Shown here: piece after piece, positions 27,150-34,480 of the stretch
How positions within the stretch are numbered: position 1 is the stretch's first letter
Layout of the letters: every line of letters begins with the position of its first letter
Source: Pseudomonadota bacterium
Lineage (GTDB): Bacteria; Pseudomonadota; Alphaproteobacteria; Rhizobiales; Beijerinckiaceae
Direction: 5' to 3'
Assembly (NCBI GenBank): GCA_021777915.1
Contig: JAJYCZ010000008.1
Coordinates: forward strand, 1 to 39,997
DNA: 39,997 nt
Position numbers and translations under genes: made by a program
Notes under the pieces: model-generated
Database searches by the model: none
What the model was told of the DNA's origin: nothing
The model's input: the letters and a program-made list of their open reading frames with translations, nothing else

Positions 27150-28957
27150 CGGATCTGGCGCAGGCGAAAAGCGTTCTGAAAAAAGTCTTTGGTTTCGAGG
27201 ATTTCCGCCCCGGTCAGGAAGAGATCGTCGGCGCGATTCTTTCCGGCGGGCCGGTGCTGGCGGTGATGCCGACCGGCTCGGGCAAGAGTCTGTGCTACCA
27301 GTTGCCGGCTCTGCTCGACGATGGCCTGACCCTGGTGGTCTCGCCGCTCATCGCCCTGATGCGCGATCAGGTCGGCCAGATGCGGGCGCTTGGCGTCGCC
27401 GCCGCCACGCTCAATTCCATGACGGGCGAGGCGGAAGCCGCGCAAATCTGGCGCGACATCCGCGCCGGCGCGCTCAAACTGCTCTATGTTTCGCCCGAGC
27501 GACTCGCGCTCGACGGCCTGACGGACGCCCTTTCGCGCGTAAAAGTGCGGCGCGTCGCGGTGGACGAGGCTCATTGCATCTGCGAATGGGGCCATGATTT
27601 CCGGCCCGAATATCGGCTGATCCGCGAAAGCGTCGCAAGGATCGGCGCGGTCCAGGCCATCGCCTTCACCGCCACGGCGGATTCCGCCACGCGCGGCGAA
27701 ATCGCCGAACGGCTGTTCCCCGCCGCGCCGCAAATCTTCGTCCATTCCTTCGACCGGCCCAATATTTCGCTGAAATTCGCCGCCAAGGACCAGCCCCGCA
27801 AACAATTGCAGCGTTTTCTGAGCGCGCGCAGGGGGCAAAGCGGCATCGTCTATTGCGCCTCGCGCGCCGGGGCGGAGCGGCTCGCGGATTTTTTCGCCGG
27901 ACAGGCGTTCGAGACCGTGGTCTATCACGCCGGGCTTGACCAGGGCCGGCGCAACGCCAATCAGGACCGCTTTCTGCGCGAGGATGGCGTCATCGCCTTC
28001 GCGACCGTCGCCTTCGGCATGGGGGTCAACAAGCCGGACGTTCGTTTCGTCGCCCACGCCGACATGCCGTCGAGCATCGAGGCCTATTATCAGGAAATCG
28101 GCCGCGCCGGCCGCGACGGCCTGCCCGCCGACACGCTCACCCTTTACGGCCTGGACGACATGGCGCTGCGCCGGCGGCAGATCGACGAAAAGGACATTTC
28201 CGACGAGCGCCGCCGGTTCGAACATCAGCGGCTTTCGGCGCTGGCCGCCCTCTGCGAGGCCGCCGCCTGCCGGCGCCAGATTCTGCTCGCTCATTTCAAC
28301 GAGCAGGCCCCGCCCTGCGGCGCCTGCGACGTCTGCCGCGGCGAAATTCTCGTCCGCGACGGCTCGATCGAGGCGCAAAAGGCGCTGTCAGCCGTTTTGC
28401 GAACGGGCCAGCGCTTCGGCCTGAATTATCTTTCCGATCTTCTCGTTGGCGCCGACAGCGACGCCCTGCGCCGCAACGGCCACGACGCGCTCAAGACGTT
28501 CGGAGTCGGCGCCGACCGCGGCAAGCAGGAATGGGCCTCGACCTTTCGCCAGCTCTTCGCCGCCGGGGCCCTGCGCACGGCCAGCGTGGAACATGGCGGC
28601 TTCGCCTTGACCGAAAAGGGCGAGGCGATCCTGCGCGGACGCGAGATTTTCATGCTGCGCGCCGATGCGCCGCGCGAAAAAAGCCGGGACAAGATACAGA
28701 AGGCGCCGCGCGGCGCAACGCCGGCGCCGCAGGGCGAAAACCCGATTTTCGAGGCCTTGCGCAAGTTGCGCCGCGAAATAGCCCAGGAACAGGGCGTCGC
28801 CGCCTATATGATCTTCGCCGACCGGACACTGCTTGAAATGGCCGACCGGCGCCCGGCGACCCTCGACGAATTGCGCGACATTTACGGCGTCGGCGACCGC
28901 AAGATAGTGGCTTTTGGCGAGGTTTTCCTGGAGGCGATCGCGCAGGCCCGCGCGTGA
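27146..28957 (+). CDS. recQ: ATP-dependent DNA helicase RecQ
   Basis: FGFEDFRPGQEEIVGAIL, MPTGSGKSLCYQLPAL, DEAHCICEWGHDFRPEY, ATVAFGMGVNKPDVRFV, zinc-binding CRRQILLAHF...CGACDVC, C-terminal HRDC. ATGA overlap with recF. Confidence 0.97.
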   Translation: MTDLAQAKSVLKKVFGFEDFRPGQEEIVGAILSGGPVLAVMPTGSGKSLCYQLPALLDDGLTLVVSPLIALMRDQVGQMRALGVAAATLNSMTGEAEAAQIWRDIRAGALKLLYVSPERLALDGLTDALSRVKVRRVAVDEAHCICEWGHDFRPEYRLIRESVARIGAVQAIAFTATADSATRGEIAERLFPAAPQIFVHSFDRPNISLKFAAKDQPRKQLQRFLSARRGQSGIVYCASRAGAERLADFFAGQAFETVVYHAGLDQGRRNANQDRFLREDGVIAFATVAFGMGVNKPDVRFVAHADMPSSIEAYYQEIGRAGRDGLPADTLTLYGLDDMALRRRQIDEKDISDERRRFEHQRLSALAALCEAAACRRQILLAHFNEQAPPCGACDVCRGEILVRDGSIEAQKALSAVLRTGQRFGLNYLSDLLVGADSDALRRNGHDALKTFGVGADRGKQEWASTFRQLFAAGALRTASVEHGGFALTEKGEAILRGREIFMLRADAPREKSRDKIQKAPRGATPAPQGENPIFEALRKLRREIAQEQGVAAYMIFADRTLLEMADRRPATLDELRDIYGVGDRKIVAFGEVFLEAIAQARA

Positions 28958-28964
28958 AGGCGCG

Positions 28965-29040
28965 CCCTCATCCGTCTCGCACTACGCGCGAGCCCCTTCT
29001 CCCTTGCGGGAGAAGGTGGCGCGAAGCGCCGGATGAGGGG
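28965..29040. repeat. Intergenic palindromic repeat element (~76 bp)
   Basis: Terminal inverted repeat ccctcatccg / cggatgaggg and inner ccttctccc-ttgc-gggagaagg, between convergent recQ and the DUF1150 gene. Confidence 0.8.
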
Positions 29041-29307
29041 TCAGTGCAGGCTCACCGTGGCGAGCTGGTGCTCCCAGGCGTTGGCGACGGCGGCGGCCTT
29101 GCTGTCGGCGAGCACGATGGGCTCGCCATTGGCGCGCACAAGCGCGAACAGCTGCAAGCCAGGCTGAAGGCCTTCGATCTGCGGGAACAAAGCCAGAGCC
29201 TCCTCCGATTTCATTGGCCGGACATAGGCCATGGTGGCCTCGCCCAGATGGACGAACTGATCGAGGGTGAGCGGTCCCGCTACCTGGATTTCATGGTCAT
29301 TGGTCAT
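29041..29307 (-). CDS. DUF1150 family protein
   Basis: MTNDHEIQVAGPLTLDQFVHLGEATMAYVRPMKSEEALALFPQIEGLQPGLQLFALVRANGEPIVLADSKAAAVANAWEHQL; downstream of hsp20. Confidence 0.88.
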   Translation of the reverse strand: MTNDHEIQVAGPLTLDQFVHLGEATMAYVRPMKSEEALALFPQIEGLQPGLQLFALVRANGEPIVLADSKAAAVANAWEHQLATVSLH

Positions 29308-29363
29308 TGTCTTCACCCTTTCCGCGCTCTCTCGGGAGACGCGCCCGGCGTGCGGACCGATTT

Positions 29364-29792
29364 TCAGCTCCGCATCGTGATCTCAATATTCTTAATGATC
29401 CGCTCCAGTTCGGGGCGCACCAGATCCACCGACAGCAGACCGTCGGCGAGGTCGGCGCCGAGGACCTGCATCCCCTCCGCGAGGAGAAAGGCGCGCTGAA
29501 ACTGGCGCGCCGCGATGCCGCGGTGGAGGTACTGGCGTTCGCGATCGTCCAGCTGGCGGCCGCGAATGACCAATTGGCCCTCTTCAAGAGTGATCGCCAG
29601 CTGGTCGCGGCTGAAGCCGGCGACCGCGAGCGTGATTCGCAAACGCTCCGGCAGGTTGCCGTCGCGGGGCAGGCGCTCGATATTGTAAGGGGGGTAGCCG
29701 TCGGAAGCCGTCCGCGTCACCCGCTCCAGCGCCTTCTCGATCTCGTCGAAGCCCAGAAGGAAGGGCGAATTCATCAAGGTCGGTCGCGACAT
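29364..29792 (-). CDS. Hsp20/IbpA-type small heat-shock protein
   Basis: MSRPTLMNSPFLLGFDEIEKALERVTRTASDGYPPYNIERL...LRITLAVAGFSRDQLAITLEEGQLVIRGRQ; alpha-crystallin domain. Confidence 0.94.
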   Translation of the reverse strand: MSRPTLMNSPFLLGFDEIEKALERVTRTASDGYPPYNIERLPRDGNLPERLRITLAVAGFSRDQLAITLEEGQLVIRGRQLDDRERQYLHRGIAARQFQRAFLLAEGMQVLGADLADGLLSVDLVRPELERIIKNIEITMRS

Positions 29793-29852
29793 GTCGAAGC
29801 CCTTTCCGGCGCCTCTCGATTTCCGGGAGCCCGAAGCGCTCCCGTGATTTCG

Positions 29853-29880
29853 ATATGGCGCATTACCGCGACGTTTCAAG
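29853..29880 (-). promoter_or_regulatory. RpoH (sigma32)-type promoter for hsp20
   Basis: Minus strand CTTGAA (29880-29875) - 16 nt - CCATAT (29858-29853), upstream of the hsp20 start. Confidence 0.7.
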
Positions 29881-29909
29881 GGCTCGGCGCGGAAGCGCGG
29901 CCATGGTCC

Positions 29910-29945
29910 AAAAACAGGGGGCCCCCGCGATGTCGCGGGGGCCCC
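29910..29945 (-). terminator. Strong Rho-independent terminator
   Basis: Perfect 13-bp arms ggggcccccgcga(29918-29930)/tcgcgggggcccc(29933-29945); minus-strand tail CTGTTTTTGG. Confidence 0.8.
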
Positions 29946-30050
29946 GTTCGGAAACGACTTTCGCGCCGCTCAGGCGTCGCGCGATTTTTCCTCCCAAATC
30001 CGCTGCGCCGGCAAATCCGTGGCCGACGCGCTTTCAGGCGAGTCTTCGCC

Positions 30051-30143
30051 TCAGTGCGGCTCGCAGCCATCCCAGAGGCATTGAGCCACCATCCCCGCGC
30101 CCAACACCGTCAGGATCGCGGCGAGCAGTCCATAGTCCATCAT
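30051..30143 (-). CDS. Small hydrophobic peptide (30 aa), putative
   Basis: MMDYGLLAAILTVLGAGMVAQCLWDGCEPH*; SD-like agagag 5' of ATG; single hydrophobic helix; terminator ~106 bp downstream. Confidence 0.55.
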   Translation of the reverse strand: MMDYGLLAAILTVLGAGMVAQCLWDGCEPH

Positions 30144-30277
30144 TCACTCTCTTTCATTGCCAGGCCGGCGCAGGGCCAGCCCCGAGCCCGAGGGCTCGAT
30201 TCCAGAAGCCGCCGGCCCCGTTTTTCGCGGCCGGCGCGTTCAGCGGAGACCCAAAGAGAATCGCCCCCGCTGCGTTC

Positions 30278-30306
30278 AATATAGGATGTTTTGTCAAGTT
30301 TGCAAA
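30278..30306 (-). promoter_or_regulatory. Putative promoter for the 30-aa peptide unit
   Basis: Minus strand TTTGCA - 17 nt - TATATT in an AT-rich patch. Confidence 0.4.
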
Positions 30307-30718
30307 TTTGGCTGAGTTTATGGCTCAAGAGCAGGTGGTAAAGCAGAGCGGAACCTGACAAATTTGTAACAACTTAGTGGACGCATCTTACGTCTGGGCA
30401 CGAAGAGTTTCGTCGGTTTCGGTTGCTTGTTTCAGCGACATCGTGTCGCAGGCTTTAACTGTTTATTATTTTTTTCTCATCCGTGGGGCGTGGATGTGGA
30501 TTACTGGCGGGAACGATAGGGGCGTTGTCTGCAAAAAATGCCTTGCCGCGCCGGTCGCGTGACAAAGCCGAGGCGCGAAAACGCGATGGTTCGCCGCGTC
30601 CAGAACCTTCGTCGGGGCGCATTTGACGAGCCTGTCGCCGCGGTAATCCGCGAAGGCGGAGGGTGTGCGTTTCGATCCGCTGAGGAAAACCTGCGCCGGG
30701 CTGAACCCGGCGCGCCGT

Positions 30719-31714
30719 TCAGAGCATCGACGGCAGGATGCGGTCAGGCGGGCGGTGGCCGTCCATGAAAGTCTTCACATTGATGATGACTTTTTCGCCC
30801 ATGTCGATGCGGCCTTCGATCGTTGCCGAAGCCATATGCGGCAGAAGAGTGACCTTGCCCTCCTGGGCGAGTTTCATCAGCCGCGGCGAGATCGCCGGTT
30901 CGTGTTCGAACACATCGAGCGCGGCGCCCGCCAGTTCCCCGGCCTCCAGCATCCGGATCAGGGCGTTCTGGTCGATGATGTCACCGCGCGCCGTGTTCAC
31001 GATGATCGCGCCGGAGTGGAGATATTTCAGGCGCCGCGCCGACAGGAGATGAAAGGTCCCCGGCGTCTGCGGGCAATTGACCGAGACGATGTCGACGCGC
31101 GCCAGCATCTGGTCGAGCGAGTCGAAAAAGGTCGCGCCAAGCTCCTGCTCGATCGTGGGCGCGACCGGGCGGCGGTTGTGGTAGGAAATCGACAGGCCGA
31201 AGGCCTTGGCGCGGCGGGCGAGCGCCTGGCCGATCCGGCCCATTCCGACGATGCCGAGGCGCTTGCCGGTGATCCGGCGTCCGAGCATCCAGGTCGGCGA
31301 CCAGCCCGCCCAATGGCCATCGACCAGGGCGCCGACGCCTTCCACGAGGCGCCGCGCGACGGCGACGATCAGGCCCATGGTCATGTCGGCGGTGTCCTCG
31401 GTCAGCACGCCGGGCGTGTTGGTGACCGTAATGCCGCGCCGCAGGGCCGAGGTGACGTCGATATTGTCGACGCCATTGCCGAAATTGGCGATGAGTTTGA
31501 GATTTTCGCCGGCCTGCGCGATGAGATGGGCGTCGATGCGGTCGGTGATGGTCGGGACGAGAACATCCGCCGCGCGAATCGCCTCCACCAGTTCGGCTGG
31601 AGTCATCGGCTTGTCGGTCTCGTTGAACCGGACGTCGAACAATTCGCGCATGCGCGCCTCGACGGGTTCGGGAAGCTTGCGGGTGACAATGACGAGCGGC
31701 GCGGTTTTGCCCAT
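30719..31714 (-). CDS. D-2-hydroxyacid dehydrogenase (glyoxylate reductase-like)
   Basis: NFGNGVDNIDVTSALRRGITVTNTPGVLTEDTADMTMGL; GKRLGIVGMGRIGQALARRAKAFGL; NCPQTPGTFHLLSARRLKYLHSGAIIVNTARGDIIDQ; LPHMASAT. Confidence 0.93.
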   Translation of the reverse strand: MGKTAPLVIVTRKLPEPVEARMRELFDVRFNETDKPMTPAELVEAIRAADVLVPTITDRIDAHLIAQAGENLKLIANFGNGVDNIDVTSALRRGITVTNTPGVLTEDTADMTMGLIVAVARRLVEGVGALVDGHWAGWSPTWMLGRRITGKRLGIVGMGRIGQALARRAKAFGLSISYHNRRPVAPTIEQELGATFFDSLDQMLARVDIVSVNCPQTPGTFHLLSARRLKYLHSGAIIVNTARGDIIDQNALIRMLEAGELAGAALDVFEHEPAISPRLMKLAQEGKVTLLPHMASATIEGRIDMGEKVIINVKTFMDGHRPPDRILPSML

Positions 31715-31933
31715 GGAAATCCCGTTTCTCCCCGCGCCGTCAGCGTCAATTCGCGCCGCGGCGCCGGCCTAAACCTGTCATTAACGATGGCCGGGCGAGA
31801 AAGTTCGAGACAATCATTCCGCCCGGCGCCACCGCACCTGCTTCCTAGCAGATGCCTTGGCAAAAACAAGAACGGCGATCCGCCGCCCGCCTCGGCGGCA
31901 AGGCGGGCGCCGCGAGAAGGAAAAGACGGCGAC

Positions 31934-32503
31934 ATGGCGAACCCGACGCGCCCGATTCCGAGCTGTTCTTGCCTCGCATTGCCCCGTTCGCGGGCCTTAG
32001 CCGCCTTCATCGCCGCCGCTCTCCTGCTTGCGGGCGGCGGAGCGGCGCGGGCTCAGCAGGCCAGGGGCCCGGTGAGCGGTCTGCCGCTGCCGCGATACGT
32101 CAGCCTAAAGTCGGATCATGTCAATTTGCGCGAAGGCCCCTCGAAGGACCATGCCACCAAGTGGATCTACCAGCGCGCGGGCCTGCCGGTGGAGGTCACC
32201 GCCGAATTCGACACCTGGCGGCGTATCCGCGATTCGGAGGGCGCCGAAGGCTGGGTCTTCCATTCGCTGCTCTCGGGCAAGCGCACGGCTTTGGTCGCGC
32301 CCTGGAAGAAGGACGTCCCGCCCTTTCCGTTGCGCGCCGATCCCGAAAAGGATGCAAGGCCGGTCGCCAACATTGCGCCGGGCGTGATCGTCAACGTGAA
32401 ATCCTGCGACGGAAAATGGTGTCGGGTGAAGATCGACGGTTATGACGGATATCTGGTTCAGGCCGCGCTTTGGGGCGTCTATCCCGGCGAAAAGGTGGAA
32501 TGA
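31934..32503 (+). CDS. Secreted SH3-like domain protein
   Basis: N-terminal hydrophobic signal; two bacterial SH3-type segments (YVSLKSDHVNLREGPSKDHATKWIYQRAGLPVEV...; NIAPGVIVNVKSCDGKWCRVKIDGYDGYLVQAALWGVYPGE). Start trimmed. Confidence 0.88.
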   Translation: MANPTRPIPSCSCLALPRSRALAAFIAAALLLAGGGAARAQQARGPVSGLPLPRYVSLKSDHVNLREGPSKDHATKWIYQRAGLPVEVTAEFDTWRRIRDSEGAEGWVFHSLLSGKRTALVAPWKKDVPPFPLRADPEKDARPVANIAPGVIVNVKSCDGKWCRVKIDGYDGYLVQAALWGVYPGEKVE

Positions 32504-32545
32504 CGCCTGAAGGACAAGCCGGCAAGACGATCGTCGAGGAGTCTT

Positions 32546-32567
32546 GGCGTCCAACTGGCGTCCAACT
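32546..32567 (+). repeat. 11-bp tandem duplication (ggcgtccaact x2) in the pncB upstream region
   Basis: 32546-32556 and 32557-32567 identical. Confidence 0.9.
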
Positions 32568-32622
32568 GGTTGCAGCGTTCGGCAAAAGCCTTCACACTCG
32601 GGCCTTGGAGCGAGGTTCCGAC

Positions 32623-34008
32623 ATGCGCGCGCCAGACCCGCCGCCGTTCCGGGAAGGCGGCGGCCTTTTTGCCGACCTCTATGAACTGACGATGATGCGG
32701 GCCTATGCCGCGCTGGGCATGGAGGCCGAGGCGGTTTTCAGCCTGTTCGTCCGCAAGCTGCCGCAGGAGCGCAATTTTCTCGTGGCCTGCGGGCTTGACG
32801 AAGTCCTCGACGAAATCGAGCGCTTCCATCTCTCGCCGGAGGATATTCGCTATCTTCGCGGGCTGAAGCTTTTTCCCGATGATTTTCTCGAAAATCTTCG
32901 CCGGTTCCGTTTCGCCGGCGACATTTTCGCGCTGCCGGAAGGGACGCCCTTCTTCGCCAATGAACCGATTCTGGAAGTCCGTGCGCCGATCGGTCAGGCC
33001 CAGGCGCTGGAGACCCTGATTCTCAACCGCATCGGGCTGCAGACCATGCTGGCGTCGAAAGCCTGGCGGGTGGTGACGGCGGCGGGCGGGCGGCGGGTGG
33101 TGGATTTCGGCGCGCGCCGCGCTCAAGGGGCCGACGCCGCCGTTCGCGGCGCCCGCGCCTTCGCTGTCGCCGGGGTCGAGGCGACCTCGCTGCTCGCCGC
33201 CGGCGCGCGCTACAATCTTCCCGTTGCGGGAACCATGGCTCATAGTTTCGTCGAAGCTTTTTCCGGCGAGGAGGAGGCTTTCGCCGCTTTCGCCGCGCTG
33301 TTTCCGCGCACGGTTCTGCTGGTGGACACCTACGACACGCTTCAGGGCGTGCGCAACGCGATTCGCGTGGCCCGCCAACTGGGGCCGGACCGCCGGCCGA
33401 TGGGCGTCCGGCTCGATTCCGGCGACCTGCTCTCCCTGTCGCGATCGGCGCGCGCCCTGCTGGACGCCGCTGGCCTGCAAGACATGAAAATCGTCGCCAG
33501 CGGCGGCCTCGACGAGACGAAAATCGACGCCTTGGTGAAAGGGGGCGCGCCCATCGACATTTTCGGGGTCGGCACGGACATGAGCGTCTCGGGGGATGTC
33601 CCGTCGCTCGATATTTCCTACAAGCTGACGGAATATGCCGGCGTCGGACGCATGAAGCTCTCTCCGGGGAAGGCGACTTTGCCCGGCCGCAAGCAGGTTT
33701 TTCGCCGCGAAGTCGGCGGGGTGGCGACGGACGACGTCATCGCCCGCGCCGACGAAAGCCTGCCGGGAACGCCGTTGCTCGCGCCGGTCATGCGCGGCGG
33801 CAGGCGGATCGCGCCGCCGGCCGAGATTTCGATCCTGCGGGCGGCGGCGGAAAAAGCCATCGCCGCTCTGCCGGCGGAACACCGCGCCCTCGCCCCGGCG
33901 TCCAACCGGTTTCCAGTCACGGTCTCGCCACGGCTCGCAGCCGAGGCGGAGGTTCTCCGCGCCCGCCTGGCCCGCGACGAGGGGGCCGCCTCCGCGACAC
34001 CTCCGTAA
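32623..34008 (+). CDS. pncB: Nicotinate phosphoribosyltransferase
   Basis: LFADLYELTMMRAYAALGMEAEAVFSLFVRKLPQERNFLVACGL; VDFGARRAQGADAA; GTMAHSFVEAF; VRLDSGDLLSLS; GVGTDMSVSGDVPSLDISYKLTEYAG. Confidence 0.95.
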   Translation: MRAPDPPPFREGGGLFADLYELTMMRAYAALGMEAEAVFSLFVRKLPQERNFLVACGLDEVLDEIERFHLSPEDIRYLRGLKLFPDDFLENLRRFRFAGDIFALPEGTPFFANEPILEVRAPIGQAQALETLILNRIGLQTMLASKAWRVVTAAGGRRVVDFGARRAQGADAAVRGARAFAVAGVEATSLLAAGARYNLPVAGTMAHSFVEAFSGEEEAFAAFAALFPRTVLLVDTYDTLQGVRNAIRVARQLGPDRRPMGVRLDSGDLLSLSRSARALLDAAGLQDMKIVASGGLDETKIDALVKGGAPIDIFGVGTDMSVSGDVPSLDISYKLTEYAGVGRMKLSPGKATLPGRKQVFRREVGGVATDDVIARADESLPGTPLLAPVMRGGRRIAPPAEISILRAAAEKAIAALPAEHRALAPASNRFPVTVSPRLAAEAEVLRARLARDEGAASATPP

Positions 34009-34067
34009 TTTTGCGTCTGGACCTTTTTCCGCCTTGGGCAATAATCCGCCCCACGGAGGACGCGTCC

Positions 34068-34469
34068 ATGACGACTGACGACCGGATGAACTGGATGTGG
34101 TCGGAGGCGATGGCCATTTTTTCGCGCGCCGAACGATTGCGCGAGGCGCCGCCCGCGCGGCGGACGGCGCGAAGCGCGACCTGGGAGCCCGCGGTCGATA
34201 TTTTCGAAACCGACGCCGAAGTGCTGGTTTCGGTCGCCTTGCCCGGCGTTCGCGACGAAGATGTCGAGGCCGAGATCGAAGACGACGCGCTTGTGGTGCG
34301 CGGCCGGCGCGGCTTCCCGCCGCATTTGCGCGCGGCGTTCGTTCATCGCCTGGAGCTGCCGCGCGGCGCTTTCGAACGGCGCATCGCCTTGCCCGCCGGT
34401 CGTTATGACGCCGTCGGTCGCGTCTTTCGCGACGGCTGTCTGATCGTCAACCTGCGCAAATCCGTCTGA
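34068..34469 (+). CDS. Hsp20/alpha-crystallin family protein
   Basis: WEPAVDIFETDAEVLVSVALPGVRDEDVEAEIEDDALVVRGRRGFP...LELPRGAFERRIALPAGRYD; start trimmed. Confidence 0.92.
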   Translation: MTTDDRMNWMWSEAMAIFSRAERLREAPPARRTARSATWEPAVDIFETDAEVLVSVALPGVRDEDVEAEIEDDALVVRGRRGFPPHLRAAFVHRLELPRGAFERRIALPAGRYDAVGRVFRDGCLIVNLRKSV

Positions 34470-34480
34470 GGAGGCTGAAA

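Noticed and set aside
30377-30562. 61-aa ORF MDASYVWARRVSSVSVACF... in the AT-rich region
   Set aside because: GTG start without a convincing SD, no family resemblance; insufficient evidence.
31621-31650. GAAC-N8-GAAC resembling a second SOS box
   Set aside because: Spacing is 8 not 7 and it lies inside the coding region of the hydroxyacid dehydrogenase.
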